DNA from: Alentia gelatinosa | Taxonomy: Eukaryota > Annelida > Polychaeta > Phyllodocida > Polynoidae | Assembly: GCA_950022655.1 (NCBI GenBank) | Contig: OX465580.1 | Location: 96,800,797-96,864,796, forward strand | Direction: 5' to 3' | DNA: 64,000 nucleotides | Part shown: positions 12,329 through 20,599 of the stretch, piece after piece | Layout: each line of letters starts with the position of its first letter | How positions within the stretch are numbered: the first letter of the stretch is position 1 | Notes under the pieces: model-generated | The model's database searches: none | Told to the model about the DNA's origin: nothing | Seen by the model: the letters and a program-made list of their open reading frames with translations, nothing else | Position numbers and translations under genes: made by a program

Positions 12329-14366
12329 CCGCGACCGAGTTGAGGACCCCCGGGATGTGCGTGTATAGCAGCTCGACCTGGAGCCTCGCTTGTACCATCC
12401 AGGCTTGGCGGGCACACTCCGCCAGCACCTTGTTCCGTGCCCGCCCCGATGTTAGTGCCTGGACGGTTCCCATGTTGTCGCAGAAGACCTCAACCCGCGT
12501 CCCCCGGTCCCGGTCGGTCAGGAACGTGTTGAGGGCGTATATCGTGTTGAGGGCTTCCAGTTCCGATATGCAATTCACCGGGTCGGCAACCGGGCACACC
12601 TGGGCAGAGTAGGACAGGCGGCCGTCGGTGAGGCATGCGTCAACAGTGATGCATTTCGTCGGGGGGCCCCTGGGAATCAAGGCACGCCCGTTCCAACCCT
12701 CCGCAAACCTAGAGAACCAGTCGAGGTCCTGCCGCATGTCCGAGGAGATGTTTAAGTAGAACCCGGACATTCCACGCAATGCCTCCAGTAGCTTGCTTAC
12801 GAAGGGTCTTGCCGGGCGGATGCACTTTGCCACGTGGAGGATTTTTCCCAGCACCGACTGGAGTTGCCGCTTGGTTAGCGAGCGTTTCCGTGCGACGGCC
12901 GCGACGTGCTGGCGGACGTCCTGGAGTTTGTCCTCGGGCACCGACAGCGTCATGTTTCGTGCGTCGATGTTGATGCCCAGCCAACGGACGACCTGCGACG
13001 GTTCTTGTGCTTTCTCCCGGGCCTCGGGCAGCCCTAGCTCGCGGAAGAGCTCCCTAGCGGTCGCGAAGTCGGCGGCGGCTTTCTCCTTTGACGGCGATAG
13101 CAGGATCAGGTCGTCGAGGTACATGGCCGCCTCCACCCCCTTTCCGGCGAGGATCTCCACTATCGTATCTGCAACACACTGCATGTGATACGAGGACGCG
13201 CGGGCACCGAACGGCATCGCCGTATCGCAGTAGTACCCGCCGTCCCACGCGAAACACAGGTGGGGCCAGTCGAGGGGGTCACACCGGAAATTCTTATATG
13301 CCCTCGCGATGTCGATGGAGGCCATGTAGCTCGAGGGACCCGATCGCAGGAGACGGGAGACGAAACCGTCGATGGTAGGGAGAGTGTGCTCCCTCTCCTC
13401 CCCGTACACCGAGTTCTTCCTCACGTAGGCGTTGACGCTCCGATCCCGGGGGAAGGTCATATCCGTTATCACCCGCCGGGCATCGGAGTCCCGTTTCTCC
13501 CGCGACATCAACGGAGAGACGTGGCACCACGGAGTGAACGGGGCCTCGGCGAACGGCCCGAGCAGATTTGAGAAGGAGAGCTCCTTAGTGATAAACTTGC
13601 TCACCTCCGTGGGAAAAGCCGTCGCGCTGGGATGATTTGGGACCCCCTGGGTATCGGTCGCGGGTCCCAGGTATCCGAGGGGGAATCCATAACGTATGAA
13701 CGCCAGCAGCTCCCGCTTCCCCTCCATCGCCGTTAGGTACTTCTCCCACGCCCGTAGCCGTAAGTCCGTGGGTAGAGTTATCTTGCTACACATGGCGTTT
13801 GGGAGACCGGTTGCCCGCACGGCCCGGTATATGTGGCCGTGCGCCGGTGGAGCGTTGTCGTCCATCTCCGGCCACTGCTTGCGGCGATGTAACATAAAGG
13901 CCTCCGGGTCCGTACGAGTCCCGGCGGTCACGATGCCCGTGGGGCAGATCTCCTCCAGTGCCTTGAAGTCCAGGCTGGGGTCTGCCGTGCCGCTTGGGCC
14001 GGCCACGCTGTCGGAGGGTGGACCCGGGTGGCCGACGCCCACCGGGCCGGCCACGTGGGGTATCGTGTTGTTGTTGTTGTTGTTGCCGACCGCCCCCTCC
14101 TCACGTGGTGGGGCGGCCGCAGTCGCTATGGCGTCACGTGTCGCCCGCCCCCCGTCCACCCCACGTGTTGCGGGTGCTCCAGAGGGGGGTGTATCCGGGC
14201 AGGAGCGACTGACCACCTCGGCCCACGTGGCCGGCGGCCGTTTCCTGTCCGGTGTTGTTACACGCGTTACCGGTCGTGTGATCTCACGTGTGCCGCATCC
14301 GTTCTCCGCAGGGGTCCGGGGCGTGCCTACACGTGAGCATCCTGTGTTGGGGTGCGCTCCGATCAC
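11454..14366 (-). CDS. Reverse transcriptase-RNase H polyprotein (DIRS-type element)
   Basis: Copies element RNA into DNA and removes the RNA strand. The frame begins on a GTG overlapping the gag stop, so it is probably made as a gag-pol fusion by frameshifting. Residues 1-150 are Pro/Ala/Gly-rich with a six-Asn run (95-100). Reverse transcriptase motifs follow: PFTPWCHVSPLM (276-287), SIDIARAY with Asp352, PFGARAS (385-391) and YLDD (416-419). RNase H shows Asp576 (TVDA), Glu602, Asp630 (CDN) and Asp680 (VADALSR), the complete acidic set. From about residue 725 the frame overlaps the recombinase ORF in another frame. That tail is Arg/Pro-rich with no domain and is probably a shadow of GC-rich coding DNA, so the real product likely ends shortly after RNase H, near 12190. 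Confidence 0.9.
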   Translation of the reverse strand: MIGAHPNTGCSRVGTPRTPAENGCGTREITRPVTRVTTPDRKRPPATWAEVVSRSCPDTPPSGAPATRGVDGGRATRDAIATAAAPPREEGAVGNNNNNNTIPHVAGPVGVGHPGPPSDSVAGPSGTADPSLDFKALEEICPTGIVTAGTRTDPEAFMLHRRKQWPEMDDNAPPAHGHIYRAVRATGLPNAMCSKITLPTDLRLRAWEKYLTAMEGKRELLAFIRYGFPLGYLGPATDTQGVPNHPSATAFPTEVSKFITKELSFSNLLGPFAEAPFTPWCHVSPLMSREKRDSDARRVITDMTFPRDRSVNAYVRKNSVYGEEREHTLPTIDGFVSRLLRSGPSSYMASIDIARAYKNFRCDPLDWPHLCFAWDGGYYCDTAMPFGARASSYHMQCVADTIVEILAGKGVEAAMYLDDLILLSPSKEKAAADFATARELFRELGLPEAREKAQEPSQVVRWLGINIDARNMTLSVPEDKLQDVRQHVAAVARKRSLTKRQLQSVLGKILHVAKCIRPARPFVSKLLEALRGMSGFYLNISSDMRQDLDWFSRFAEGWNGRALIPRGPPTKCITVDACLTDGRLSYSAQVCPVADPVNCISELEALNTIYALNTFLTDRDRGTRVEVFCDNMGTVQALTSGRARNKVLAECARQAWMVQARLQVELLYTHIPGVLNSVADALSRSHLTSSDYSKAAFYMSSLNLRAVAPCNHASFVPVLRLYCRSGATLSPTEGICAAGRGACPRHGRQPAKRSNYIPSILPEDGRGPPAADRQPTHRVPGVRPGPRPLTSDRSQPSVSPTVAPTAVRREHRGNGGRPRQAGTGRNEEGQGLPAKREASYTYGGPQRRPRRTHGHAPRPVDQSGVPPHVLRGPAAERSRAANRQKLRSGPASHTRRREGHFYSRRREDQGCKEPPVCWRRETRISAALPGPDVVPAAGSESDDRGRSHDQRPRALPHEGGSLPHHDSMSR

Positions 14367-14393
14367 TCGCGGGGCGCACCGTGCCCGTTTTTT
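14351..14393 (-). promoter_or_regulatory. Probable programmed -1 ribosomal frameshift signal (gag-pol)
   Basis: On the minus strand the sequence AAAAAAC occupies 14393-14387. In the gag frame it is read GCA AAA AAC, which is the canonical X XXY YYZ slippery heptamer. After a 6-nt spacer (GGGCAC) the segment GGTGCGC (14380-14374) is perfectly complementary to GCGCACC (14357-14351), with a 16-nt loop that contains the gag stop codon. A one-base backward slip enters exactly the frame of the reverse transcriptase ORF, which is open from there. All three parts (heptamer, spacer, stem) fit the established rules for -1 frameshifting. Function is inferred from sequence only. Confidence 0.8.
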
Positions 14394-14914
14394 GCCGCCG
14401 GCTGACCGCCGTGTTGGTAGAGGGCATCCGGTCCGGGGTCGGCCGCCCTCAACGTATATCCGGCCTGTGGGGTGTACGCCACCTGGCCCGCCCGCCGGGC
14501 TGCTGGGGCTTGCGGGGCTTGCTGACTGTCGTACCCCATGGGGTAACCCAACTTGCGGTTACAGGCATGGAGCGAATGCCCGCACTGCTTTCCCACCGAA
14601 TCGCAATACGAGCATATATGGACCCATTTGATAGGCCCGTCCTCGTGCCCGCTCCTGTGGCGACACCCCTGGTCCGAATTAAATTGCCTACACGGCAATT
14701 CCCTCGAGCGTGACTTGCTTCCACTATCCGCTCCCCCGGTCTGAGTCCCGGCCGTCATCGCGAGTCGGACCCGCTCTTCCTGTATGAGCGCGTAGTCCGA
14801 CCAGCTCATCCTCCCGGTCTCGACCTGATCGAAGATGAATTGGCTCCATCGCCTCACGCCGGCCCACGGCCGGGACTGCGCATCGATGGAGACCTGATGA
14901 AGATGTTTACTCAT
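14363..14914 (-). CDS. Gag-like protein, C-terminal part with zinc-finger tail (DIRS-type element)
   Basis: About 183 residues from the ATG at 14914. Residues 15-52 (RPWAGVRRWSQFIFDQ, then SWSDYALIQEERVRL) resemble the conserved block before the zinc finger in DIRS-type gag proteins. Residues 75-118 hold Cys/His pairs in the order C-x8-C, then two His, then C-x2-C-x6-C-x-H-x4-C. This fits the known 'CRxFNxGxC...CxxC...HxxxC' nucleic-acid-binding tail of this family. The true N-terminus is probably in the preceding frame (one nucleotide apart near 14935). The stop TGA at 14363 overlaps the start of the pol frame, and a -1 frameshift signal lies 24-30 nt upstream of it. Confidence 0.78.
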   Translation of the reverse strand: MSKHLHQVSIDAQSRPWAGVRRWSQFIFDQVETGRMSWSDYALIQEERVRLAMTAGTQTGGADSGSKSRSRELPCRQFNSDQGCRHRSGHEDGPIKWVHICSYCDSVGKQCGHSLHACNRKLGYPMGYDSQQAPQAPAARRAGQVAYTPQAGYTLRAADPGPDALYQHGGQPAAKNGHGAPRE

Positions 14915-14934
14915 GTGGTCCCTGTCCTCGGGCT

Positions 14935-15516
14935 CTACGGCTCTGTGGTCTCCCAGTAGTCCCAGGAATCGCTCACGTATTCCATGGGTCCCAGGGACCC
15001 CCTCACCTCCAGTTTCTGCGCAAGGGTATAGACCCCCTCACGGTCGATAAACATATACGGCTTGCTGGTAAGCCTTGCGATATTTAAATCAGAATGCAGC
15101 TTACCGGCCGTCCTATCGTGTTTTATCGCCTCCCGGTCGAGCTCGCGCTGGATGTACGAGTCCGCCCCGTACCTCTCCCGTAGTTGTCTCGGCGCGGGCA
15201 AAACACGTGCCGCCTGGTCCTCGGCCCAGTCCTGAGTCCGTCTCTCAGCGGCAGATTGAGCGGTCGGCGGTCGAGACGCTGCCTCCGGTGCCCTCTGCTC
15301 GGCTAGGCGGTTGATGGCGGCCAGGACACCGCTGATCTGGGTCTTCACGTCCTCTTTCATAGCCGCGAGGCCGACCTCCACGGCCACGAGACGGGTGGTT
15401 TTCATGCTCCCGACCTCCGAGGCCGATTCCACGTGGTCTTCAGAAGGCCGCATGGTCGAATCCGAAGATTCCTCCTGAGCCTGAGACGTGCTCGGTCCAG
15501 CTCGCGTTTTCGGCAT
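14935..15516 (-). CDS. Gag-like protein, N-terminal part (DIRS-type element)
   Basis: The frame is open from 15624, but the first ATG in good context is at 15516 (MPKTRAGPSTSQ, purine at -3), giving about 193 residues. The N-terminus is Ser/Glu-rich and is followed by a coiled-coil-like helix (VEVGLAAMKEDVKTQISGVL). The end (REGVYTLAQKLEVRG, EYVSDSWDYWETTEP) reads as a gag core rather than a natural C-terminus. The frame stops at TAG right after CCG; the next frame back by one nucleotide is open across this point and continues straight into the second gag frame. Together the two parts have the length expected of one gag protein. No slippery heptamer is seen here, so a one-base indel is the simplest reading. 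Gag would package the element RNA. Confidence 0.7.
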   Translation of the reverse strand: MPKTRAGPSTSQAQEESSDSTMRPSEDHVESASEVGSMKTTRLVAVEVGLAAMKEDVKTQISGVLAAINRLAEQRAPEAASRPPTAQSAAERRTQDWAEDQAARVLPAPRQLRERYGADSYIQRELDREAIKHDRTAGKLHSDLNIARLTSKPYMFIDREGVYTLAQKLEVRGSLGPMEYVSDSWDYWETTEP

Positions 15517-15723
15517 TTCACGTGAACCTGTCTTCCTGCTAACCCGTACTTTTAAAACTCTTGCCCTTACGGCCTCGGACCGATACCCGTGGAGTATGCG
15601 GTGCCGCGAACAGCGTAGAGCCAAGGAGAAAAAAGGTTGTAGGTGTGAGCGGAGTGAAGCGCAGGAACAGAATGAGATAGAGCGTGGGGGCGTGCTTCGC
15701 CACGTGACCTATTAGTTCACGTG
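15204..15723 (-). promoter_or_regulatory. 5' region of the DIRS-type element with CACGTG sites
   Basis: CACGTG occurs at 15204, 15430, 15519, 15701 and 15718, the last three upstream of or at the gag ATG. Minus-strand sequence from 15880 to 15520 is GC- and pyrimidine-rich. CACGTG is the canonical E-box bound by bHLH-zipper factors (USF, MAX/MYC type). A promoter role is inferred from position only. Confidence 0.35.
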
Positions 15724-15878
15724 ACTCGCACGCGGGGGCGCGCAGGGTGCGCTAGTAAGGAGGGAGTGCGCTAGGTGGTGCAATGACCGCTCCTGACCCT
15801 ACGGGCCATGAGCTACCCATTGCCTTTTCTTTGATTGCCTTGTGGATGGAAAAAAGTAGCATCTTTTAGACACTGACA

Positions 15879-16186
15879 CGGAATGGAGAAGGCTATACAT
15901 GAATGTTTACAAAGCCCCGCGTGAAACCAAGCTCGAGTCTCTCTACTACAGAGTGTTTCATAAAATCATACCATGTTATGTATTTCCATTTCAAATGAAA
16001 ATTATAGAACCAACCAAATGTTCTTTTTGTAATTATGAGGACGCATTTGAACACTTCCTGGTAGAGTGTATTAGAACAGCAGTTTTTTTTAACCAAATGA
16101 GTAATTGGTTGAGATCCTCCGGATTGAAGTGTAATCTACAGAATGCACTGCGTAGAGTAGCATTTAGCCTTAGATCACAATACTAA
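15879..16186 (+). pseudogene. L1/Tx1-type LINE, C-terminal fragment of the ORF2 protein
   Basis: About 102 codons, open from TGACACGGAATGG to a stop at 16186. The translation (EWRRLYMNVYKAPRETKLES, then YYRVFHKIIPCYVFPFQMKI, then KCSFCNYEDAFEHFLVECI) matches the well-known region after the reverse transcriptase in L1/Tx1-like LINEs: 'W..IY...+K....TKL+.FQYK+LHRI+P', then a C-x2-C-x8-H-x4-C zinc-binding motif. No reverse transcriptase or endonuclease precedes it; the leftward neighbour is the leader of the DIRS-type element on the other strand. It is a 5'-truncated scrap. Past the zinc motif the frame loses similarity. Confidence 0.72.
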
Positions 16187-16189
16187 AAT

Positions 16190-17360
16190 ATCAGCTATTG
16201 GCAAGTACCGAGTTGGAAAGCATATATTATTGCTTGTCTCACGCATTGCTGTATGCCTCGACTTCACTGAGTTACCACTATAGGAAAGGCTGTTAATTCA
16301 GATGGACTGAGCAATCTAGGCAGACCTGTGACTTGAATCCCTAACGTGGTTGGATAAATGAGAAGCCTTCCGTAATTACCGAAGGCGTACATATTAGATC
16401 TAGTTTTGTGTATTGACTGAGGAAGTAGAGAATACTGCTCTAAGAAAGGAGAGCAAACTATAGCAATCTCCACTGGGCTTCATCTATATTTTCCATATTT
16501 TGAAAAGCATACTCCCCCGAGATACATCAGCTATCCGGTGTGACGTATTCAAAATCCAATCACATGCACACAATACAGCTAATTGATATTTGTTGGTCTA
16601 TGTCTATTTATCTGTGTCTTAGTTTGTTTTGGCAAAACCTGTATATGTCATTCACAATTGTCCATCTCAAAATGAGAATTTCCAGAATGTCATTGCTTAT
16701 ATAGTTTTAGTTGGACAAAAGGAAGTACGACTTAACTGAACCCAACTGAAGACAACACATTTAGAGTAACAGTCGTAGGGAAAGACAAGTACGTACATGC
16801 CAAATGAGTTCTTAATTAATTACTGCCTAAACCTGTCAGGGCATTGATAGCCCTGCAAACATGTCAGTCATTTTAAATAAGACGTTGATCAAACCTAAAT
16901 ACCTCCGATTTCCTGCCAGTAACCTTCTAATTTATGTCCCTGAGAATTTAATTTGTATCGTCTACTACAATCGAAACTTTTGCATGATGTAGATACCATT
17001 TTCTTTTTTATAAGGTCGATGGCGCTATATACAAACATCTTGGGATTAACATCTATATTTCAATACTATACTATTTGATAAATGGTCGACTGAAATGAAT
17101 TATCATTTGAGATACAGGCAATGTAAAAACATTACCAAAAAGTGGTATATTGCAAGCAAATAATTTTATTACAGAAAAGAGCATTAGAAGAAATACTGCT
17201 GTCCTTAGATTTCCCAATGATTTTAATTTGCCCTTCTTTCAATATGTTATGTAAGCCAGGCCAAGCAGAATTTCTGAGGTCGTACTAATTACTAGTAACC
17301 TGACTGATCCTAATTTGGTTGAGAAAGGCCTTCTACCAGCTTCGTGCTATCTGTGCTATC
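16190..17360. other. Unassigned AT-rich sequence
   Basis: No gene, RNA or clear repeat seen. Short open frames on both strands have no domain features. It may include the 3' tail of the LINE scrap to the left, but no poly-A or simple-repeat end marks it. Confidence 0.4.
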
Positions 17361-17364
17361 CTTA

Positions 17365-17640
17365 CCCGACGTTTACACAAGAACACTAAAGTCTTGAGTA
17401 TTGTAGATTATCTAGCCAATAGTCGACAGGTGGTGCTCGATTACGCAATAATGTAAAAGTCGTCGACCCAAGAATTTTCCCAAGCCTTTGTACTAGGCGA
17501 ACTATCATATCTTGAATGAGGAACGCCATACCTTCTGTAGTAAATCCTAGCTGGTGTCTACCCTAGACAGTTATAGGTGACGATTCCTGAGGGTTAAACA
17601 TACTATACATATCGTCGGCTGTCAAGTAGGTTATATAATC
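17365..17640. repeat. GGCGTTTACAC-family inverted-repeat element, first copy
   Basis: Starts CCCGACGTTTACAC. Internal sequence such as GTCGACAGGTGGTGCTCGAT and CGTCGACCCAAGAATTTTCC matches, in reverse complement, the element ending at 63767 (GAAATTCTTGGGTCGACGAC, TCGAGCACCAC). The right boundary is uncertain; a second copy of the family begins at 17694. Confidence 0.6.
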
Positions 17641-17693
17641 GTCAGGTGGTGCCAAATTACGTAATGTGTAGCCGATCTGCATTCGTCACAGAC

Positions 17694-18195
17694 TTGGCGT
17701 TTACACTAGGCTAAAGGTCGTCGGCTGTTGGTAAAGGGGGCGTCCACCAACCACAGGGCTACGACAAGCGCCGACATAAAATTCCCAATCCTCGCTTGTC
17801 GCAGCCTTGTCACAAAAAGGGGGGCTTTACGACAGCATTGTTAGGGTGTGTAAGGAAGTGCATGCTCCACCAAAACTTCCTATCGAAGACCTCGGACACA
17901 CGCACCCGAAATGCCATGACACTCCACAACAAGGGTCCAGTCATAGAAAAAATCAAACATGTTTGATATTGTCATAGCCTTGTCGGAAGGCTCCCGATAA
18001 GCTTCCAATCGTGGCCTCGCGTAGCCTTGTCATAGACTCTTGTCCGGAAATGGGGTCCACCAATCACGACAAGGCCTCCAGTCGTAGGCCAGTTGTGGAC
18101 CTTGTCGGGAACCCATTGTCGTAGCCCTGTCGTGATTGGTGGACGCCCGCCTTCAATAACTGCCGCCTATAATCGTCTAGAGTAATCGCTGGGTT
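17694..18195. repeat. GGCGTTTACAC-family MITE interrupted by another element
   Basis: The left end TTGGCGTTTACACTAGG and the right end GCCGCCTATAATCGTCTAGA, then GTAATCGCTGGGT, match the two ends of the intact 105-bp copy at 36932-37036. Between them sits a foreign element (17738-18150). This is therefore a nested insertion. No transposase is encoded. Confidence 0.65.
17738..18150. mobile_element. MITE with GGGCGTCCACCAA terminal inverted repeats
   Basis: Terminal inverted repeats: GGGGGCGTCCACCAACCAC at the left and GTGATTGGTGGACGCCC at the right, with further inner pairing (AGGGCTACGAC / GTCGTAGCCCT). About 410 bp, with many TTGTCG/CGACAA and CCTTGTC motifs inside and no coding capacity. 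It interrupts a GGCGTTTACAC-family copy. The target-site duplication is not clear, so the superfamily is not assigned; the TIR resembles the GGCATCCACCTACT end of the element at 51425-51712. Confidence 0.7.
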
Positions 18196-18199
18196 AGTT

Positions 18200-18790
18200 A
18201 ACGGAGTGCATACTACAATGCGAATACTGTTTAACATGAAATGTCTAAAATAAACACCGTTGCATCTAAATCCCATCTATGCCGCCTGCCCAGGTGACCC
18301 ATGATAGAATGTCGTATTATTCTGCACCTACAAAAGTGTTACATTAGTCAGCAATAGGGCCAACGGAGAAATGGCTACAGTTAGACTTGAAAAAAAGAAG
18401 AAGAAATACAACACCACTTAAAACCGACAGCAAGACTCAAGATTATGCATCGACCACCTTCCACGTTCCTTACCCTGGCGCCTGAACTTCCTTTCTACTG
18501 CCCCTCAAATCGACAATTATCAGATTTCCGTTTAAAAAGAGTTCGATTAACTAGTCTCGTCTGGAATCGAATTTAAAGATTAATATTTCATGGTCAACGT
18601 TCGGTTAAGGCCAACCAATCAATGGCTATCTATAAAATATCGCTTCGGAAGGAAAGTTGAAATTGTATAATGAACACTATGATGGGCTACTGACGTAAAA
18701 GCTGCCTCGTATATATGCCTCTCACAAGTAAAGTACAATACAGACAATCCTAGGATTTCAGATCAGTGGATTATTCCCCGCTGTAAATAT
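18200..18790. other. Unassigned sequence
   Basis: AT-rich, no recognisable gene, RNA or repeat boundaries. Ends where repeat-like sequence with CCGATAC/TATCG motifs begins. Confidence 0.4.
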
Positions 18791-18799
18791 AATTTCATT

Positions 18800-20330
18800 G
18801 ATTTCAGTCCGGCACCAACTGCCACCACTACACTTCTATAGACCTTCCGATACTCTACAATTGAAAATGGCAATATCATGGTGTATAGCGAGGTTGACTT
18901 CCGATGTGTATCGTAGTGCATCGGAACTGTTTTGGTACTACAAAAAACAAGCCAATTCACAACAAATTAACATCACCTGTCAATCCTACTTTATTTTTTC
19001 TTCTCGAGTTGTGCCTTATCTTAACATAAAATATGAATAATTCTTTACGGGTATATATATCATTGTAATACTTTTGAGACACTAAAACAATCAAATTGAA
19101 AAAGTAACTGTAGCGGTAGCATATTTCAGCTAAAAACTATTATTTTCAGACCATTATCCTTAATAAAGTAATGTTATGTTTACAGTGGATATATATCTAT
19201 ATGCGGTCTATCTAGTTCTGAAATATCATGATACTCCGGAAGGTAATTTACACTTTCGAGAATTTTTTTCCGTCAACAGGATTCCGATAACACTGATACG
19301 CCACAAAATGTTGGATTTTGTCGGGAGGCCTACAATTCGTGTTTTTAATCGTAGTGAATTAATAGCAAAGTCAAATGTAGAAGCGTGGTGCACTGCTACA
19401 ATTTTGTCTGACATCCCGATGGAGCCCAGCACCTAAGCCTATAAGACACCGAATATTTTTCCCGATTCATCCCGACCATCGGCTCGGTGAAAGACTGGAA
19501 TAAAAAATCGATGTCCTATACCTATAATACACCGACACGATGACTCTTCCCGACGACACCTCCTGCCTTTATAACCTCGTAAAACAACCCGATTGACATC
19601 AAAGAGACCGGCCGGGTGCCGGGCCCGGCTGGGCCCCGGCCAGGTGATAAGTATATATAGGCAATAATGCAAAGTTTAATAACTTCTGGTCTATTTAGAA
19701 TATCAGAAAACGGTTTTCAGATCTATGATCGCTCGGTTCTCCCCTACACATCGATATAAGACACTTGTAAATCGGACTGAGGGATAAATGCCAACGCTTT
19801 TTAAATGGCATACTCAGAATCAGAAACAATCGGTGAAAGTGCGTACACCGGAATCTTAAGGTCGGGCAGAGTCGGTCATATCTGACATGGTAGTAATGCC
19901 CGACGCGTCGGGAAAAGCAATAAAATCCAGTCGGTGCAGTGCGTACATCGACCCGATTGATGCAGATTGTCACAGACCCAACGAATCCGTCGGGCAAAGG
20001 TAGAATCGGGCACAGTGGTCGGGTCGGTGTCTTATAGGCTTAACTGCGCCCCTGATACACGCCGATAGATCTTACAATTGATTTCCCGATACAAATCGAA
20101 AATTTCAACGGAAGGTCATACGAAATCATAGCCGTACGCGTGTACCATACTTCTATGGTTGACTCTACAATACGTGTACAGCGATACTCCATGATTGGTT
20201 CCCGACACGCCATGATCAAAAATGCCGACGCACCATATGATACATATATACCGATAGCTACGATTTGACTATTCGGGTACTTCCCGATACACCATGAGAT
20301 TTCCATTTCTAATGGTAATGTATTGGGAAG
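18800..20330. repeat. Composite repeat block with CCGATACxCC motifs
   Basis: The segment around 18845-18905 (CTTCCGATACTCTACAATTG, then AAAATGGCAATATCATGGTG) is similar to the reverse complement of 20269-20325 (TACACCATGAGATTTCC). Together they may be the arms of a larger inverted-repeat element, into which the 605-bp element at 19436-20040 has inserted. Flanks on both sides are dense in CCGAT/ATCGG motifs. No coding frame is recognisable. The outer boundaries are uncertain. Confidence 0.4.
19436..20040. mobile_element. 605-bp MITE with AGCCTATAAGACACCGA inverted repeats
   Basis: Perfect terminal inverted repeats: AGCCTATAAGACACCGA at 19436-19452 and TCGGTGTCTTATAGGCT at 20024-20040. Both ends are flanked by TA (or TAA read one base shifted), fitting a TA target as in Tc1/mariner-type elements or TWA as in PIF/Harbinger. 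Inside are more CCCGA/TCGGG motifs and GGCCGGGTGCCGGGCCCGGC near 19610. No transposase frame is present, so it is non-autonomous. Confidence 0.82.
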
Positions 20331-20335
20331 TCGGT

Positions 20336-20592
20336 GAATCAGCGGCAGTGGATGCGGGGATTAAGACTGTGCAACCCTCCAACGCCGATCTGCTATATTT
20401 GCACAAATTACAGAGACTACAAAATTCCTGTCTGAGAGTTGGTCTGCGGTAAAACATTTATATTCCACTCAATATGACACACATGATAGCCAGTGTACTA
20501 CTCATGAAAGACCCTATTTACAGTAACCTGCTTGATTCCATTTATAAGAGAACACAGAATGTCGAATATAAACAAATATGCCACATAGAATA
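20336..20592 (+). pseudogene. LINE reverse transcriptase C-terminal fragment (second lineage)
   Basis: One frame reads ADLLYLHKLQRLQNSCLRVG, a stop at 20450, then MTHMIASVLLMKDPIYSNLL followed by DSIYKRTQNVEYKQ. 'KLQ+LQN+CLR+' followed some 50 residues later by 'MYKR' is a known signature of the region after the reverse transcriptase in CR1/Jockey-type LINEs. The stop codon and lack of upstream motifs show it is a dead fragment. It is not the same sequence as the corresponding region of the LINE at 25990-28815 (LLQNRGLRVCTKTYPRE), so it comes from another family. Confidence 0.58.
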
Positions 20593-20599
20593 AGATAGA

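Larger units (their letters stand above)
11234..15723 (-). mobile_element. DIRS/Ngaro-type tyrosine-recombinase retrotransposon
   Basis: Minus-strand order is gag, reverse transcriptase, RNase H, tyrosine recombinase. That order, with a phage-type recombinase instead of a DDE integrase and no aspartic protease seen, is diagnostic of the DIRS order. Coding DNA is strongly GC-rich against AT-rich flanks. The reverse transcriptase, RNase H and recombinase motifs are all intact, suggesting a fairly young copy. The gag frame is interrupted once near 14935. Terminal repeats, expected as inverted (DIRS) or split direct (Ngaro/PAT) repeats, could not be seen between 15625-15880 and 10880-11233, so the boundaries given cover the coding part and the CACGTG-rich leader only. 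An L1-type LINE scrap begins about 160 bp beyond this end. Confidence 0.92.

Noticed and set aside
11310..14713. Many plus-strand frames opposite the retroelement, one of 311 codons (13696-14631)
   Set aside because: Antisense shadows of GC-rich coding DNA; they have no domain features, while the minus-strand frames carry complete catalytic motifs.
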